64,000 nucleotides of DNA from the NCBI GenBank assembly GCA_904066235.2, contig CAJFCV020000004.1:1364001-1428000 (forward strand). The letters run 5' to 3'. Below the pieces are notes generated by a model that saw nothing but the letters and a program-made list of their open reading frames with translations, did no database searches and had not been told where the DNA came from. Below are positions 59,829-64,000 of this stretch, one piece after another. The translations under genes and the position numbers were made by a program. The first letter of the stretch is position 1. Every line of letters starts with the position of its first letter. Source of the DNA: Bursaphelenchus xylophilus. Taxonomy: Eukaryota > Nematoda > Chromadorea > Rhabditida > Aphelenchoididae.

Positions 59829-60392
59829 AACCCCACCCGAAAAAAAACATTATCCGACCGGCTACAATCAGAAAATGAAAGCGCGGTTTTACAACGCCGA
59901 TGCGAATTCTATTCTACAGTTTTATTGGCACTCGTGGAAACAAACAATAAAGATCGCGTGGAAGCGCCGAACTGAAACCCTTGAATTTTATTGCGGATGA
60001 AACTAATTCCAAAACTGTCATACGACAATACTAAATTTTTTCAAAAGTGTGTAGACTTTTTGTCGTAAACCTTCCGCACTGTGCGATTCACCTGTTGTAC
60101 CGTAAAATTGAAAAATCGCCGCTGCAAAAAAAGCCTACGCAGTTTTGAAAAAGCGTACAATGACGGACCTGATCCACTGGCAGGAAACGGAAAGATTACC
60201 CTCTGCAGTAGAAATAAGCATGAAATTTTTCAACACAAAATTTGCCAAAAAGTGTCAAATTTTTGCTTATTTTTCATCTAAAAATCTCGGTAATTTCTGC
60301 AAAAAGGAGGGCTAAGAGTATCACATGTATATTAGAAAAAATTAGTCTAAAGTTGTGCCAAGCTTCGTCAAAATCCGACCACTTCGCTTGTA

Positions 60393-60650
60393 CAGTGGGG
60401 GACCTGCTCCATTGGCAAAAAACGTATCATTTTGCATGCTGAAAGTGTCAAAAAATGTGGCAAAATGCCTCCTTCTCCAACAAAAAAAACTCTATTTCGA
60501 AGAATGCGACTTTACCTCACAAAAAAAGAGCGGGCACGCTTTTGAAATTGGAGTTTTTTCAGTTGGAGAGGGAGGTATTTTGCCACATTTTTTGATACTT
60601 CCCGGAAGCAAAATGGTACGTTTTTTGCCATTGGATCAGGTCCGCGACTG
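60393..60650. mobile_element. MITE-1 copy 10
   Basis: CAGTGGGGGACCTGC and GGTCCGCGACTG as ends, TA-flanked, inserted at the edge of a MITE-2 fragment. Confidence 0.75.
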
Positions 60651-60655
60651 TAGTA

Positions 60656-60843
60656 GGCCGCTCCGAAAGTCGCCGGAGTTATTTTTGGCCTTTACACTGT
60701 GGAGAAAAAGTCAGAGTGTAAGTGACACCCCAAAAAACTCCTATTGCAGAGTGCAAAAAGCAAGAAATTGCACAGTACAAAGTAAGCTTTTGTTTTTACA
60801 TAATCCATGTCGCTAAACTCACTTCAGCGACTTTCTGAACGGC
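60656..60843. mobile_element. MITE-6 copy
   Basis: TAGGCCGCTCCGAAAGTCGC at the left and GCGACTTTCTGAACGGCCTA at the right. About 190 bp. Related ends flank the foldback in gene B. Confidence 0.6.
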
Positions 60844-61044
60844 CTATAATATGGGCCAGCTAGATTATACAAGAAAAGATAAATAAAAAAAGAAAAAAAA
60901 ATTAAATTTAGGGTACCTACCCTATACTTCTGACAAATAATCGACCAAAATTTGCAAACCGAAACTCGTTTATTGCCATTTTAAATACTTACTGAGATTT
61001 CACAGAGAAAATACCGTTTACAATGCAAAATAATAGCGTGAGAT

Positions 61045-64000
61045 TCACTCTGGGCAGACTCGATCCATGGGGACTCGAAGCACCTCTTCGCGGCAGCTGC
61101 GACTAATGAAAACGAGGTGGTTTTCGTCCACGTAGAAGTCCTGATTGGTTCGTCGGCAAAAGTCGACAACTTTCAGCCATTGGGACAGGGGAAGACTCTT
61201 GGCGTTCTGCTGAAAACAGAGGTTTATTACAACAGATATCTAAACCAAAAACAAAAAGAAAACAAAAATTTACTCGCCGTAAAATAGAAAAAAAGTTCAA
61301 AATGAGGGATAAGGAGATTTTTTCATCCTGTCACCTCACCTTCATTTTTTAAATTTTTTCAAAATGAAGGGTGACATGTTATACGATACAAATTTTATGT
61401 AACTGTTCAAAAGTTGCGGCCGAAAGGGTCATGCCAGGGCCCCCCTGACATGACCCCGCGTCCAACGAAGGCCCCAAAAAGAGTCGAATATGCCCCCTTT
61501 TCACGAAAATTCTGAAGAGGTCCCTCGACCAAAGTGATCCCAAAAAAATTCAAAATGAGGGATGGGAAAAATTTTTCATCGTATGACATGTCACCTCACT
61601 TTGATTTTTTTTAATTTTTTCAAAATGAAGTGTGACATGTTATACGATGCAAATTTTAGGTAACTGTTCAAAAGTTGCGGCCGAAGAGGGCCCCCTGACC
61701 GAGGAGACCCCGTGGGCAACGAAGCCCCCAAAAAGAATCAAAAAAATCTTTAAAATAGGCCCCTTTTTCACAAAAATTCCGAAGAGGTCCCCCGACCAAA
61801 GTGGTTCCGAAAAAAAAAATCAAAATGAGGGGTGACCAAAAATGAGTAAATTTTTTCATTGTACGACATGTCACCTTTCCTTGATTAAAAAAAATTTTTT
61901 TAAAGGGGGCCTCGTCGGTCGAGGGGCCTCCGGAATTTTCGTGACAATAAAAAAGGGCCTCTTCGATTTTTTAGGGGGCTTCTTCGACAAAGGGGTTTCC
62001 TACAGTAGGGGACCTCATCCAGTGGCAAAAAACGTACCATTTTGCATCCGGGGGGTATCAAAAATGTGGCAAAATGCCTCCCTCTTCAAGTGAAAAAAGC
62101 TCCAATTTCAAAAGCGCGCCCGCTCTTTTTATGAGGGAGCCCTTCAAAACGGAGTTTTTTCACTTGAAGAGGGAGGTATTTTGCCACATTTCTGATACCT
62201 CCCAGATGCAAAATGGTACGTTTTTTTTGCCACAGGATCAGGTAACCCACTGTAGGAGGCCCCTATGTCGAAGAAGCCCCCTAAAAAGCCGAAGAGGCCC
62301 CCTTTTTCATGTTCACAAAAATTCCGGGGGCCCCTCGACCGAAGAAGCCCCCTTTAAAAAAATTTTTTTTTAAATCAAAGTGAGGTGACATGTCATACGA
62401 TGAAAAAATTTACTCATTTCCATCACGGGACCACCACAATCAAAAAAAAACTACTCACCGAACTGTTCGCCTCGGCTATCGAAGCCGTGTCGGCTCTGGA
62501 TTCCGGCTCCAGACTTGACGAGGAGCCTGGTTCGTCTTGATTTTCCTCGCTCTCTTCTGTGGCCAACATCCCATCCGTCTCTGCGGATGCTTTCGCCGAC
62601 TCCATAAGTGCATTCAGGCTCATTTGGATGCGATTCAACGCGTCATTGTCGAGCTTATTTGCGGGATCTTCTTCCAAGTCCTCGTCTTTGGGATTGGACT
62701 GGGATTTGGGGAACCCGGAATACCTCAGCGACTCCGATGACACCTTGATCGTCTCTGTTCTTGGCGAGTTACTGTAGCTGATTTCGTCTTCCTCCAGAGG
62801 GTCGTCATCTAGTGGGTCTTCCAGATCGAATTCGATTTGGTTTTGTTCAGCGCCTTCGCCGCCAAATCGGCAGGAAATTTCTTGGTGCTGGAAAAAAAAT
62901 ATTCAAAAAAACATTGATAACTCATTTTCGTCTGCAAAAAAATTTTGGAAACCTCAGATAAGACCACAAAGCAAGAGCTAAAACCTTCAGAACTTGGTAT
63001 ACATGGCTCAGGACTTATAAATCTGATTGTGTCCAGAAAATGTGTCACGATGACATAGGTTTAAAATGTCCCAATGGTAAAAACAACGGCTCTATATGGC
63101 TAGGAGTACTCTCTAGAGCAACTACAAAAAAATTCAAATTTTAAAACTGCTTTAATCCACAATTTTGGATGACGGATTTTCTGGATTTTTTCTCCCAAGC
63201 TTTTCAATGTCCAAAATTTTTTTTACTTGCTCTAGAGAGTACTACTAACCTCATACAGCCATTTTTTTATACCACTGGCGCATTCTAAACCAGTGTCATC
63301 ATGACACATTTTCTGGACACACAAAGATTTATAAGTCCCGAGCCATATGTGGTCTCGCTATGCCATGAAAACAAAAATTTTCGGCTTTTTCGCTCATATT
63401 CTCAACAAAAATTTCGTTCTTACCTCAGTCAACACCTTGCCCATGGCTTTTTTCCGCAGCGCGCGACTTCTGATGTTGCGAAACAGATTCTGAATGCGTC
63501 GTTTCAACCGCTTCTCACCCCGCAGCTCCGGGATTTGCTCCACGACTTTTTCAACGACCACACTCCAAAGTCTGTCCGTCTCCTCGTCTCTTCCGAACTT
63601 CATTTTTGTGACAAATGGCTCAATGGCTTCGCAGATGGCGGCGCTCAACGTGTTCTTGTAGGCGGGGGATTTGGGTGGGGTTGGAGACGGTCTTCTTGGG
63701 TCCGGATCATCCAGCGGGTGCCCGAGAGCTTCGAGGATCATGCGGTCGCGCTGAAAAATTTTTAGAGGAGTACTACTTTTTTAGAAGATCCTTGCCAAAA
63801 AATCTAAAAACCCGCTATGTTTTAGAAGGAAAATACTTCGACGGGGTATGGAGTTACAAGTGTCCACTTACCTTATTCAGCGGTGCTTTGTCGAAATACC
63901 TTTTCTCGGCCAGCAATTTGTAGCGACTCCACGACGCTTGAATGTTGACTCGAAGTTTGGGGCTTCTGAATTCGGGGTAGCGCTTCACCACTTCCCGCTG
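61045..64000 (-). CDS. Gene G (3' part): two MADF-like repeats, linker, C-terminal module
   Basis: Four exons in the window, all phase 0: 63872-64000 (open at the window edge), 63424-63750, 62459-62887 and 61045-61209, giving 349 residues. The first exon seen ends a helical repeat (NIQASWSRYKLLAEKRYF). The second starts RDRMILEALG, has a Pro-rich stretch and another repeat (ICEAIEPFVTKMKFGRDEE, RLWSVVVEKV, NLFRNIRSRALRKK) that aligns with repeat 2 of gene C (KPFARQMKVGRDP). In gene G the usual late tryptophan is Phe (NLFRN). The third is an acidic, Ser-rich linker (EDPLDDDPLEEDE). The last is the C-terminal module (WLKVVDFCRRTN, HLVFISRS, LRVPMDRV). The 1,249-nt last intron is filled by GC-rich palindromes and a MITE-1. 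Confidence 0.8.
61290..62420. repeat. GC-rich repeats in gene G last intron
   Basis: Units of about 260 bp start near 61297, 61551 and 61818, with shared CAAAATGAGGG and TGACATGTTATACGATGCAA. 61900-62001 and 62256-62390 form an inverted pair (GGGGCCTC and GAGGCCCC type words) around the MITE-1. Confidence 0.65.
62003..62252. mobile_element. MITE-1 copy 11
   Basis: CAGTAGGGGACCTC and GGTAACCCACTG as ends, TA-flanked, with the family stem. It sits at the centre of an inverted pair in the gene G intron. Confidence 0.75.
62999..63350. mobile_element. MITE-4 copy
   Basis: Ends ATGGCTCAGGACTTATAAAT and ATTTATAAGTCCCGAGCCAT, with GTGTCCAGAAAATGTGTCA inside them. This is the most complete copy and shows that the family ends lie outside the GTGTCC motif. 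It lies in gene G. Confidence 0.75.

Larger units (their letters stand above)
59175..61044. other. Interval between genes G and F
   Basis: Besides the elements listed separately, 60156-60391 is a piece of MITE-2 carrying a MITE-1 terminus (GACGGACCTGATCC). 59990-60155 and 60850-60960 show nothing recognised. AATAAA for gene G lies on the minus strand at 60969-60974. Confidence 0.5.

Overview
This is eukaryotic, AT-rich DNA from a nematode, probably a rhabditid such as Caenorhabditis or a relative. The pointers are short introns bounded by GTAAGT and TTTTCAG, splits between most exons at codon boundaries, an O-acyltransferase of the nematode OAC type, and very many small palindromic DNA transposons with TA, TTAA or 8-bp target duplications. 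I see no rRNA, tRNA or CRISPR array, and nothing bacterial. The species is inference.

Layout. 0.1-2.5 kb: the 3' part of a plus-strand gene (A). 2.6-9.9 kb: two complete minus-strand paralogues (B, C). 9.9-17.4 kb: a nest of transposons, with a 3.26-kb hAT-type element inside a 2-kb foldback that itself sits inside a small TA-type element. 17.4-19.1 kb: a third complete paralogue (E). 19.1-22.5 kb: repeats. 22.6-28.5 kb: an intact seven-exon membrane O-acyltransferase gene whose introns are packed with transposons. 28.5-34.6 kb: repeats and one small membrane-protein ORF. 34.65-51.26 kb: seven tandem units of about 2.37 kb, ordered A' B A B B A B, so that a three-unit block of 7.12 kb is itself duplicated. 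51.7-57.6 kb: a six-exon gene (H) of unknown function with a weak ParB-like segment. 58.0-59.2 kb: a truncated paralogue (F). 61.0-64.0 kb: the 3' part of another paralogue (G).

Genes A, B, C, E, F and G form one locally expanded family. The usual order is an acidic N-terminus with Val/Ile-Lys-x-Glu (SUMO-type) motifs, one to three helical repeats resembling MADF/Myb-SANT DNA-binding domains, a Ser/Pro/Thr-rich linker, and a compact C-terminal module of about 54 residues. Every intron I could place in the family is phase 0, so each module is a symmetric exon. This suggests nuclear DNA-binding or chromatin proteins that diversify by gaining and losing exons. The function is inference, and the C-terminal module is one I do not recognise.

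At least eight short-element families recur (called here MITE-1 to MITE-7 plus a small hAT derivative). Many copies are nested, mostly in introns. In the cases checked, removing the insertions returns introns to a few tens of bases, so open reading frames survive in a strongly transposon-invaded region. Coordinates of repeat ends are by eye and may be off by a few bases.
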